From the NCBI GenBank assembly GCA_024195265.1, contig JAJLRJ010000002.1, forward strand, positions 23,283,236 through 23,347,235: DNA of 64,000 bases, written 5' to 3'. The notes below the pieces were generated by a model. That model worked only from the letters and a program-made list of their open reading frames with translations. It had not been told where the DNA came from and made no database searches. Position 1 is the first letter of the stretch; each line of letters begins with the position of its first letter. Below are positions 56,901-64,000 of the stretch, piece after piece. The translations under genes were made by a program, and so were the position numbers. The DNA is from Dendrophyllia cribrosa (taxonomy: Eukaryota; Cnidaria; Anthozoa; Scleractinia; Dendrophylliidae).

Positions 56901-57167
56901 TAACTTCAGCTTTGATCCAAGTATCAGTCCTTTCTCAGGGGAGGGGGGAGAGGGAAGGGAATTTGTGGTGGCATTTCTACACTCTCTCCATCGTTTCCCT
57001 CGTTTCTTTGCGCCCATCCCCCCCCCCCCCCCCCCCCCCGCCACTCCCCAGGTTATTTTAGCTTGGGCTATTAGCATACCTTCATCATCATTGTCGCTTG
57101 GTAGTTCGGCACTTGATCGTGACACAGTCGACAATATGAGAATCCAGGCCGATAGGTAAAGCCTCAT
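33806..57167 (-). CDS. Secreted astacin metalloprotease with ten ShK domains and a C-terminal F5/8C domain, complete, 19 exons
   Basis: Coding exons, 5' to 3': 57167-57080, 55552-55352, 54692-54563, 53255-53077, 51797-51579, 49327-49184, 48461-48324, 45686-45558, 45174-45043, 44602-44417, 43598-43467, 42505-42365, 41712-41575, 39599-39462, 37469-37344, 35921-35838, 35405-35247, 34360-34263, 33988-33806. All phases join; total 2745 bases, 914 residues. Residues 1-20 are a signal peptide. A short propeptide has LYGDM (Asp46, a candidate aspartate switch). The astacin domain (about 77-272) has zinc motif [19 protein letters not shown] (169-187) and Met-turn SIMHY (224-228). Ten six-cysteine ShK domains fill about 273-740, and F5/8C fills 741-898. 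Astacins cleave extracellular or secreted substrates; the substrate here is unknown. All catalytic residues are present. A role in venom, digestion or matrix processing cannot be separated from sequence. Confidence 0.92.
34813..35035. mobile_element. MITE with an ATC microsatellite inside
   Basis: The left end AGACTACGAGTAGTC and the right end GACTACTCGTAATCTA are inverted copies. The interior holds ATC/GTC trinucleotide repeats (about 34850-34900). It lies between F5/8C exons of the astacin gene. Confidence 0.6.
36066..36335 (-). mobile_element. tRNA-derived SINE-like element, copy 1
   Basis: Read on the minus strand it starts GGCGCGGTGATGTAGTGGTT and GCGCGTCGGACTTTCAACC, which resembles a tRNA head. 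A conserved body follows (GTATAAATGGGTACCGG, GGTAACCTTGCGATGG) and then a 3' part. A second copy is at 47287-47556 in the same orientation. Fragments are at 17817-17876 and possibly about 7819-7860. Confidence 0.55.
36640..36960. repeat. Dispersed repeat shared in inverse orientation with 61233-61520
   Basis: Both copies contain TTATGAAACCTGAGAAA, GACCGTGCACA and TTCAACATAAA or their complements in mirrored order, ending at TCCCTCGATTAACTAT. No coding sequence. Confidence 0.65.
38060..38297. repeat. 27-bp minisatellite (about 9 units)
   Basis: Units read TGACAATAAAATTAGATTAT plus TATAA/TAAAA, with alternating small variants. It lies in the intron between ShK exons 39599-39462 and 37469-37344. 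Confidence 0.9.
38360..38585. repeat. 11-bp minisatellite (GAAGGTATATT, about 20 units)
   Basis: Tandem GAAGGTATATT with occasional GAAGGAATATT units. It is in the same intron as the 27-bp array, about 60 bases away. Tyr/Ile/Pro-rich open frames over it are artefacts. Confidence 0.9.
38648..38873. mobile_element. Foldback MITE
   Basis: The left arm AAGGTGATGTTACACGGGAC and the right arm GTCCCGTGTAACATCACCTT are exact inverted copies, and pairing extends further inward (GATTCGCAACGACGA). The whole element is about 226 bases. Confidence 0.85.
39361..39480 (-). repeat. 30-bp tandem repeat spanning the splice donor of the ninth ShK exon
   Basis: Four copies of a 30-base unit, each with CCAAAAG followed by GTACAC on the minus strand. 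The first copy is the 3' end of exon 39599-39462 and its donor. The other three place the same donor context at 39432, 39402 and 39372. Each step would add ten residues in frame. Confidence 0.85.
39905..40185. mobile_element. 11-bp array followed by a TAGCCTGCGTGGCAGGCG foldback element
   Basis: An 11-bp GTACGTGCCGC array (39905-39968) adjoins an element whose left end TAGCCTGCGTGGCAGGCG (39973) is inverted at 40168-40185. A longer relative is at 43701-44054. Single-ended relatives are near 53471 and 56769. Confidence 0.7.
40216..40412. mobile_element. MITE with GCTCGATTGA...ATTCCGGAATA ends
   Basis: The left end GCTCGATTGAACGTATTCCG is inverted at the right as CGGAATATGGTCAATCGAAC. No coding sequence. 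It is intronic in the astacin gene. Confidence 0.65.
42869..43020. repeat. 18-bp minisatellite
   Basis: About eight or nine units of GTTAATGCTAATCCGGGG with single-base variants, in the intron between ShK exons 43598-43467 and 42505-42365. Confidence 0.85.
43701..44054. mobile_element. TAGCCTGCGTGGCAGGC foldback element, long copy
   Basis: Left end TAGCCTGCGTGGCAGGC; right end GCCTGCTTCGCAGGCTA. It sits in the intron between ShK exons 44602-44417 and 43598-43467. Confidence 0.65.
45821..45929. repeat. Short foldback (hairpin) element
   Basis: The arm with AAGGTCTTCTCCGTTTTTTC and AAAATGGCG is mirrored by CGCCATTTTGAATTT and AAGAAGACCGTGGGGACGAGG around a short loop. The stem is about 45 bases. 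A related single arm occurs near 37090. Confidence 0.7.
46173..47230. mobile_element. Inverted-repeat element of about 1 kb
   Basis: AAAGGAGGATTTTTCAGGTA and ATCCCATGA near 46203-46232 recur inverted near 47148-47178, next to GAACGAGAC at both sides. Inside, a minus-strand open frame (46692-46405) has no recognised domain. It lies in the intron between the first and later ShK exons. Confidence 0.6.
48522..48681. mobile_element. MITE with CAGGGGCGTAGC ends and 5-bp target duplication
   Basis: CAGGGGCGTAGC at the left and GCTACGCCCCTG at the right are perfect inverted ends. ACATG is present just outside both ends. It starts about 60 bases from ShK exon 48461-48324, upstream in transcript sense. 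A 23-base G run follows at 48712-48734. Confidence 0.75.
49851..50757. mobile_element. MITE with GGGCCGTATTCACGAA ends
   Basis: GGGCCGTATTCACGAAA opens the element and TTTCGTGAATACGGCCC closes it. Internal inverted and direct repeats of CCTCCTAACTTAAGA and ATATCTTAGGA types fill both flanks. A short central open frame ([20 protein letters not shown]) has no recognised domain. It is in the intron between the astacin and first ShK exons. Confidence 0.75.
50796..51300. repeat. TTAAAGGGGC-family repeats (50796-51300 and 52044-52435)
   Basis: The 52044-52435 copy runs from TTAAAGGGGCATTGTCACG to GGTGACAGTGTCCCTTTAA, giving inverted ends. The 50796 copy shares the start and interior but is interrupted by the GAGAAAACAATA...CAATGGACCC repeat (about 51088-51205). 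Single ends occur near 10450, 45977 and 61657. Confidence 0.6.
53462..54560. other. Repeat-rich astacin-gene intron
   Basis: Between exons 54692-54563 and 53255-53077. It holds a single-ended TGTGTGGCAGGCATACAAGG repeat, a GC-rich stretch (about 53560-53700), the dispersed repeat 53882-54183 (copy of 466-593) and a GGTTTCCATATGATT-type repeat near 54255-54480. No exon seen. Confidence 0.55.
56178..56345. mobile_element. MITE with GCAACTTTTCTTGCAACGTT ends
   Basis: GCAACTTTTCTTGCAACGTT and GCGCAACA at the left are mirrored by TTGTTGCGCACAACGCTGCA and AGAAAAATTGCACCG at the right. It lies in the first coding intron of the astacin gene. Confidence 0.6.
57018..57039. repeat. Poly(C) run of 22
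   Basis: An uninterrupted C22 tract about 40 bases downstream (transcript sense) of the signal-peptide exon. Similar tracts are at 10340-10359, 11165-11183, 11980-12002 and, as G, 48712-48734. Confidence 0.9.
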
Positions 57168-57175
57168 TTTACCTA
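57168..57175 (-). promoter_or_regulatory. Splice acceptor just upstream of the astacin-gene start codon
   Basis: On the minus strand a T-rich tract ends in ATAG five bases before the ATG (57167). This implies that most of the 5' UTR and the promoter lie in an upstream non-coding exon. A donor-like GTGAG near 57741 is one candidate end for that exon. Confidence 0.5.
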
Positions 57176-60100
57176 TAAAAAAAATACGTTTAGCCCTTAT
57201 CCATCACCTCAAACTTTACCAACGTATAAACGCACAATAGCTTTTATTTGAACAGTCGCTAATTTAGGGTAGAATCACCTTGTCACGTATAACATAATTA
57301 ACTGCACTACAAATAAGTACTGCTCGATACCTTCATTTAAATGGTCATTCTTAACCCTTTTAACTCCCAATAGTGCCAAAAATCAAAATTTAAAAAAAAA
57401 AAACGAATTTTATTTTGTAAAATATTGAAAAACAAATGGTACCATGCAAAAGTACTGCCGAAGAGGTTTCATTTGAATGGTCACACCATAGGATTTCGTC
57501 CACAGACTTTAAAGTTAAAACTGCACTACATGTCTCCATAATTGACTCTGGTTGTGAAAGGGTCACGAGTAACATGAATTGTATTCACAGACCGGCAGAC
57601 GTTAGATCGAGCCACAAATCGCATCTCACGTCACGTTTGATGGACTTTAGGATCAGAGTTTACAATACCGATCTGTAAATTGACTCTATGATCAGTATAT
57701 CAACAAGAGTAATCGAGCTGTTGCAACCATTTTGGGATCTCACCTGCGCGGCGGTTTAACAATGCGCTCAGGAAAGATCCTACAAATGATTGATGAGAAA
57801 ATCCACGTTAACATTCGAAGAGAAGTTGTAAAGCAACCCTTAGCACGAGTCACGCTTTTTAAAATTAAATTGCTTTAGTAATCTGCTGTCATTCAAACTC
57901 CCCTAAAAACTTGCATGGGACATATCTTTCGGTATGGGGCATTAGATACTGTATGGCCTAAAAGATACACTGGCTTGATTGCCAGAGTAAAAGTACTATA
58001 ACAAAAGTCACATTAATTGGTTATTGAATTAAGAAAATATTACATAAAAAACATCCATAAGAAAGGCAAATACGGATCCCTTACTCAACCGATGCTTGTT
58101 TGGTGATAATGACGAAGCTCAAGATGAAAGGACGGGGGGAAAATGATGCACACTGATTCGTTTTCTTGCAAGAGAAATAAAAATGTTGCATGAATCAGCT
58201 CGTATGCTTTACAAAGACCACACAGATAGAATACAAACACTTCCCAACAGATTTGAGGTGATTTGTTTCCACAGAAACACAAGAACGCCATTAAAGAGTC
58301 ATTACTGCCAAGTTTCTTTGAAGAGGAAGCAAATAGGTGTGGCGTCCCGCATTATGATTGAAATTCTTTTTCAATAGAGGCGAAGACCGTTGTTTGACTC
58401 ACAATTAATTTTGTTTTTGCAATTATCAATACAATTTGAAATGAAAGAAGATTGACATGAAATATGGTCAAAAATCATTAGTGTTCAAATTAACACTGAA
58501 CCTGTCAAAAGTAACTAATTAGTGAACAAAATGTAAAATAGTGTTGTTATCTCTAAATGTTAGCTTGCGATATAAAGATATAGTTATTGCAGTCATAAAT
58601 CGAGATTGCTATGAAATTTCCATTTATTAGATATAAGCTCTGTTAACATAAAGTGAACTGTTATATCATTTTATTTACAGTTCGGCATAAACGAATTTGC
58701 GAATTTTTTAACAATTACAAGCTTTGCTTTCAACTTTTTCAATGGCTTTATTGTCATTCAAAGTCTTCAAATGCAAAACCTTTATTCTGCAGAACAATTG
58801 ATCGGCAAAAACAAAACTTATCAATGAAAGAACCAGTAAACAGTTCATTAAAAGAATTATAAGTGTCATTGTGCTAATTCAATTTGATCAAATTACAATG
58901 AAGTCTTCCTTGGTTACGTCAATTTTCGAGAGAAGTGGGACCCCGAAAGATTTTGGGGCAATCCGCCCTCAAAATATCACCAACAAGGAAGGGAGCAAAA
59001 ATAATGTTCGACCCCTCGAGTCTTGCTACTTACGACAACAAGATGGGGCCCAGACCCCTCCCCTAGATATGTCACTGGAAGTGAAGGATGCGATAGCTGC
59101 GTGCTTCTGGTGAGAAAGGTGCCAATGTTAAGTCATTTAATCAAGCCTCTAAAGTTGCCTTCAGATGTGGTAAAATCCCTCCAAATCACAGGGCACAGAG
59201 TGTTCACTCGATATCTCAGGTGTGAGCGCAGCCATGTATTATTTCGTTTAAAATATGAACGACATTATTTACGAAGATCTATTAAAAAGCAATCTTCCGA
59301 AGATTTTTCGAAGATTTCCGAAGATTTTCGAAAATTTTCCGAATACTATCCGAAGGTTGAAAGAACGTTCAAGATCATTTTCCGAACTGAAATTCCCGAA
59401 GATTACAGAAGACGTCCGAAGATTTTCGAGGAAGACCCGAACGTGTTATTGTTTCGTTTGGAGTCGACTTGGTACAGGACATATTGTTAAGGACAGTATT
59501 GTTTCTGAAATCAGAATTTACATTGTCAGAGTAGCTGATTCTTCAGTCTTTCCATACTTAGAATTGCAAGATCTCGAGCTGAGGTATTCTGATTTTGAAA
59601 TGGCCTGAATTTTTTCCTCCAAAAAATGCGCCCTTGTAGAACATTTATGTTGACATTATATAAATGATTTTTGAGTAAAACAAAAAACGCAGTTAAGAGG
59701 ATTAGAGCGGTGCTATTATAAACATTTCATTACTTCGTGCGTAACTGCTTCAGCTGTAAAAACAAAAATTAAATATTTTTCGATTTTTAATCTTTTAGTT
59801 GTTGTTGTTATTAGCAAATCACACAGCAGAACTCGGACTTTTCTTTGAGTCTATTAAAAGATATACGGATATTTTTCAAGTGGATTGAGTAAATCAATCG
59901 CAAAAGTTTGGAACAGGACAGGGTTAAGGTAGACCGATTTGAAGTACAGCACTAAGACTACTTTTGGCGTCTGAATAGCTACTGAAGGGGCGGATGGATG
60001 AAATAATATACACCCTACTAAAGATAGAGTTAATGCTTCATTTGTGTTTTTCACAGACATTTCGGTATATTTTTAGGTTCACCTATTCATTCAGATACCA

Positions 60101-63100
60101 CGCAGTTCCGTTTACAACCTCTAATTTCATTGGACCTGGGTATCACGCAGCTCTGTCGTTTTCAGGGCTAGGGTCCATTGTTGTGTTGTGTTTTCTCAGC
60201 AAATCTATTGCATAGACCACAATTAGTTCAAGGCATTCTATGAACTTTATAATTAGACTGAAAACAAAACAAACAAAAATGTTCATGCATGGCCCGGGAT
60301 GCATGGAGTGCAAATTTGTTCTTCCGTGCTTGTTTCACACCGCACTGGAAAGGCATAATATAACTGAATCAACAAATAAAAACGAAATACCTTCTCGCAC
60401 AGTAACGTACAACCTTTAAGTTTTAAAAAATAATCGAAATATTTCGAGTTATTTACTGATATACATTTTTGAGAATTCAGTTCGAATTTCTGATTACTAT
60501 CTTGTACTATCCTTACTGAGACCTTCATAAAAAGGAAACCGTACCCATTGAAGAAAGTTAACTTGGTTCCAAACACTAGCTCAAATCTACTTGACAGTTA
60601 TTTTATGTAAGAAAGTTTTCGTAAGAAAAAATAGATTACTCTTGCCGAGTGGTTCAGTAAAAAAAAACCTAAAAAACTTAATTCCTATTCATGCTGTGTT
60701 TGTTTTCCGAGGCATGCGGGCAAAAAAGGAACTGACCTACCGCAGTTAGCAGTTGTTTGTCCGTGAAGCTGTAATAAAAGCGTGAGATATTATATGTGCA
60801 AAAATGCACGCGGTATATATTTCGGATTTAGCGACTTTTTTTTTTTTTAGAACTGCGCACTAAATCTTAGTGGGTCATCAGTAGGTGTAAAGGGCTATTA
60901 ACTATTGTTTTAGAGTAGCCTGGGTATTGCCTTTAGCTTACTAAATCTTTGTTTTATAATACTGGATCATCTTTTCACGATAGTAGATGAGAGTCTCTGA
61001 CTGTAGTTCGCCAGCTTTCAACAACTCTTTCCTTTGTCTGGCCGATGGTTGGTTTATAAATACATTTTTCCCTGGGTGACATGAATTAGGGGTCATTCTT
61101 TGTTCCCCTCTCTCTCGCTCCATTTTCTCCGCGCTCTTATTGACATGGTTGGCGCTAAAGGTGGTGTTTATTGTAATCAGGAATAATTAGCCTTCGGGAT
61201 AACAACTTTCTTTCAATGTTATTTGTTTTTTCATAGTTAATCGAGGGACTCGTTATGAAACTGGCTTGCATACTTCAATGGCGATAACAAAGGAGCTACA
61301 GTTTATGTTGAACTGTACTTGACCGTGCACATCTTTTGTTTTTCGATCACACAGTATGACTGAATAACTTAATGGCAATATTTCTATTGGTCAGTTGTTC
61401 AAACAAAAGTTCAACGTCAATTGTGCTTGTGCACGGTCAAGGCCGAAAAACGATAATAATACAAAAACATCGAACAAAGAAATTTCTCAGGTTTCATAAC
61501 CATTGCGCTTTATTAACTATCAATGTTTTTTGACATTAATATTCAGGCTCCCAAACGGACCCAAGATTAAAACAAGAAACCGAAATGCCAATCAGTCATT
61601 TTGCAAAATATCAAGAAACAAATGCATGAGCACAGGAAAACAATTAGTGCTAATTTAAAGGGCAGTGTGCCGCCGAAATAAACAATATTTTGTTTACTTA
61701 ATTTCCATGTTATATCGCTAAATGCCACCAAATACATAAGTAAATTGGATAAAATATTCTATAGAGAAAAACAGAAGCAGTAGTTTGGAGAAAACGTGCA
61801 GGATTGCAAGGATGAAAGTGGATTACAGTTCATCAAATTTTATTTCGTGACAGGTGGTCAAGAAATCAAAAATGCCATTCTGGAAGAATTCTTCCTATCA
61901 TTTCAAGATAATAAACCAAGCGTAAAGCAAGGGCCATAATCACGAGCAATATTTTAACACGGACATTTCTCCTTTAAACAACCTTTCTTAATTGTTGAAT
62001 ACCTTCTGTTGTTTTTGCCATAAGAGTAAATTTGATATCAGAAATCGCGACACCCGCAAAACCTCGCTAAGGTGAGTGCACTTGAAAGGACTACACTTAA
62101 ATAGAAAAAAACGTAACAACAAAAATAAGATGAAATCCCTGGAAGTTAGCCATCTTTATAATCTTAGGCCGATATCATGGCGCCTTCAGTTTAAATAAAA
62201 TCCGGATTTCAGGAAATTAAATCTTTTTGGAATATCAAATCGTTTTTTTTTTTGCTGAATCCTTACCAAGTTTCACTATTTAATCATAATATGACTCTTG
62301 GATACAAAAAAAAAAAACAATTAAAAAATATTCAAACTCATCGTTCCACGATTTACGCCTTAGAAATATCAAATGTTTACGTCAGGTTGTTTTCAGTATA
62401 AACATCCAATACTGGCTATTACAAACAACTCTTTGCACGAAAACCGTATATGTTTCGAAGAGTGAAAAGGCCTCATTGAAAATTCGAAATGAAATACGGT
62501 CTGCCTGTAAAAAGTAGCTGACGCTTCCTATGCCTTTTTACAATCTATGATACACTGATGATATCGCGGTGTCTTCAGTTCATGAGAATCTATTCACAAC
62601 CTAAATAACTGCGTAATATGATTAGCAAAACATCGCCTATACTTATTAAGTAATAATATAAAATAGTTGATCTCCAGTAAAGTAAGAAACCGATGCTCTG
62701 TGGTTTACCACCCACCAAATTCGTTCACCTCGGATAACTTCAAAGGTCTCAAAGTTACCGATTATACTTGAAGTTGCGTTTTTTTCTTTTGTTTTCTTTT
62801 GCTTTATTTTAGTGCAAACTTATACCCTTGTTCTAAGCCTTAAACTGATCCTCGCAGAGCCTCCCTAGCTTTTGTGCAGCTGCCAGGGAGGTAGGTTAAA
62901 TCGCACTTGAGACAAAATTAAAGTCTTCAGGACCCAAGTGGCATACAACTGCCGGAGCTCTAGCTCTACCAGGTTCCTCTATGATTACAAGAATGACTAG
63001 CATGATATAGGGTATAGTTGAAGTGTCACTTGGTCTCATTGTACCAGCTACGCCGTGCCGACGAGAGAGTCCACGACTGCTTTTCTGGTCTTGAGCGCTA

Positions 63101-64000
63101 ATCATGTCAGGTCTAGCTAACCGTAATGTTGTGTTGCTAAGTGATTGCAGTATCCTTTTGGGCAATTCAATTATGGATTTCTCTATAGCATTAAACCTTT
63201 AATTCCCAAGAGTGCCAAATATCAAAATTAAAAAAAATATATTTTGTAAAATGTTGAAAAACAAATGGTACCATGCAAACGTACTGCTGAAGAGGTTTCA
63301 TTTGAATGGTCACACCATACGATTTCGTCAACAGACTCAAAAGTTAGAACTACACTACATGTCTCCATATTGACTCTGGAAGTGAACAGGTTAAGAGACA
63401 AAAGTGAGAGTACCCCTGAGTACACCCCTGAGTAAAATCAATATAATAAAATATAAGTCACCTTTCCGAGCACAGCTTACGAAACACGCGATGCTTTAAA
63501 GTCACGCGAACAAAAAGCGCGGGAAAATATCTGACAGTTTCCAGGTTCCTGAAGAGCTGTCTGGTACGGAACAATCTTGTTTGCCGGGCCGTACAAGCAT
63601 GCAGCCTTCAGTTGATGAAACAATAGTTACTTTATTATTTTAGCTACAATCTTGGACATTTCAAATGAAAATGTCAGTGAAAATGTCAAATGAAAATTTC
63701 AGTGATAGGAAAATGGCTTGTTTTGGTTTTCGCGAGAATTCATCATTGAATCGGGGGGAGGGGAAGTGTTATTTCTTTATTTATTTCGTCCGAGATTGAA
63801 GTCTGACACGAAATCAAACTAATCATGCAATATTTAATTGAATAAAGTAACTTTCCCACGCATGATATTGGATATGGAATCTGGTTTGTATCGCGTACCG
63901 AGAGTCGCGTTATTATTTTTTTTAGTTTTGCAACTGGCGTTGAAAACCGCCGTAATTAATCTAATGACAAAACTACCTTCAGGGCAAATAACGATCGTAC
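57176..64000. other. Gene-free stretch upstream of the astacin gene
   Basis: No coding exon was recognised on either strand. Contents: MITE copies at 57351-57563 and 63191-63395, degenerate CGAAGATTTT repeats at about 59280-59440, a repeat fragment at about 60130-60218 and the repeat 61233-61520. Promoter and 5' UTR exon of the astacin gene should lie in the first part. Short open frames (for example 61123-60941, minus) have no recognised domain. Confidence 0.55.

Larger units (their letters stand above)
51579..57167 (-). other. Signal, propeptide and astacin catalytic exons of the 914-residue gene
   Basis: Five exons encode the protease. The first ends after the signal peptide ([20 protein letters not shown]). 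The second holds the propeptide and the start of the mature enzyme ([15 protein letters not shown]). The third holds the first helix ([17 protein letters not shown]), the fourth the zinc site and the fifth the Met-turn. The last four cysteines of the usual astacin pattern can be seen (HCYSTVG, GYGCEF, KCD and the earlier TCIKF). Junction phases are 1, 1, 2, 1, 1. The fold looks intact. Confidence 0.9.

Noticed and set aside
57436..57678. Open frame with KSTAEEVSFEWSHHRIS
   Set aside because: The same peptide arises from MITE copies at 2066-2277 and 63191-63395; it is repeat DNA.
59023..59608. 155- and 117-codon plus-strand open frames
   Set aside because: Built largely from degenerate CGAAGATTTT repeats; no domain and no splice context.
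60941..61123. Minus-strand frame with RQRKELLKAGELQSETLIYY
   Set aside because: Looks somewhat protein-like, but no family recognised and no exon borders or neighbouring exons found.

Overview
The window looks like nuclear DNA from a cnidarian, most likely an anthozoan and plausibly a stony coral. The reasons are AT-rich, intron-rich genes with small exons, secreted proteins built from ShK, astacin and F5/8C (discoidin) modules, and very dense short inverted-repeat transposons (MITEs). The species cannot be fixed from the sequence alone. All gene models below were read by eye from splice sites, codon phase and domain motifs.

Layout. (1) 1-10021, plus strand: the 3' part of a secreted multidomain gene. 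Eight exons give the end of one F5/8C domain, a Thr/Pro-rich linker, one ShK domain and a complete F5/8C domain. One intron holds a perfect 3.1-kb AGT trinucleotide repeat. (2) 10022-12910: no gene seen; AT-rich DNA with homopolymer C runs. (3) 25304-12911, minus strand: a complete eight-exon HERPUD-type gene (ER-resident, ubiquitin-like domain, two membrane segments) of 422 codons. Its introns carry a piggyBac-like TTAA element with a second MITE nested inside, a pogo/Tigger DNA transposon with one premature stop in its transposase, and a long-inverted-repeat element with THAP-like and OTU-like coding fragments. An ERSE-like motif lies 67 bp upstream of the start codon. (4) 25305-33805: repeats plus a broken MYND-finger gene relic (28251-29061, plus strand). 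(5) 57167-33806, minus strand: a complete 19-exon gene of 914 codons: signal peptide, astacin propeptide, astacin zinc metalloprotease domain, ten consecutive ShK domains, one C-terminal F5/8C domain. (6) 57176-64000: repeats only, no gene supported.

How the genes relate. The plus-strand gene and the astacin gene share a 3' module (ShK, then F5/8C) with the same intron phases and nearly the same exon lengths (84, 159, 86 or 98, then a terminal exon). They are paralogous in part and lie in opposite orientation on either side of the HERPUD gene. Both encode predicted extracellular proteins, whereas HERPUD acts in ER-associated degradation. Nothing in the sequence links the two roles.

The strongest leads are: ten ShK exons that are all phase 1-1 and so can be shuffled or skipped in frame; a 30-bp tandem repeat that copies the splice donor of the ninth ShK exon; the uninterrupted 3.1-kb AGT array; the THAP/OTU element; and the ERSE-like motif of the HERPUD gene.
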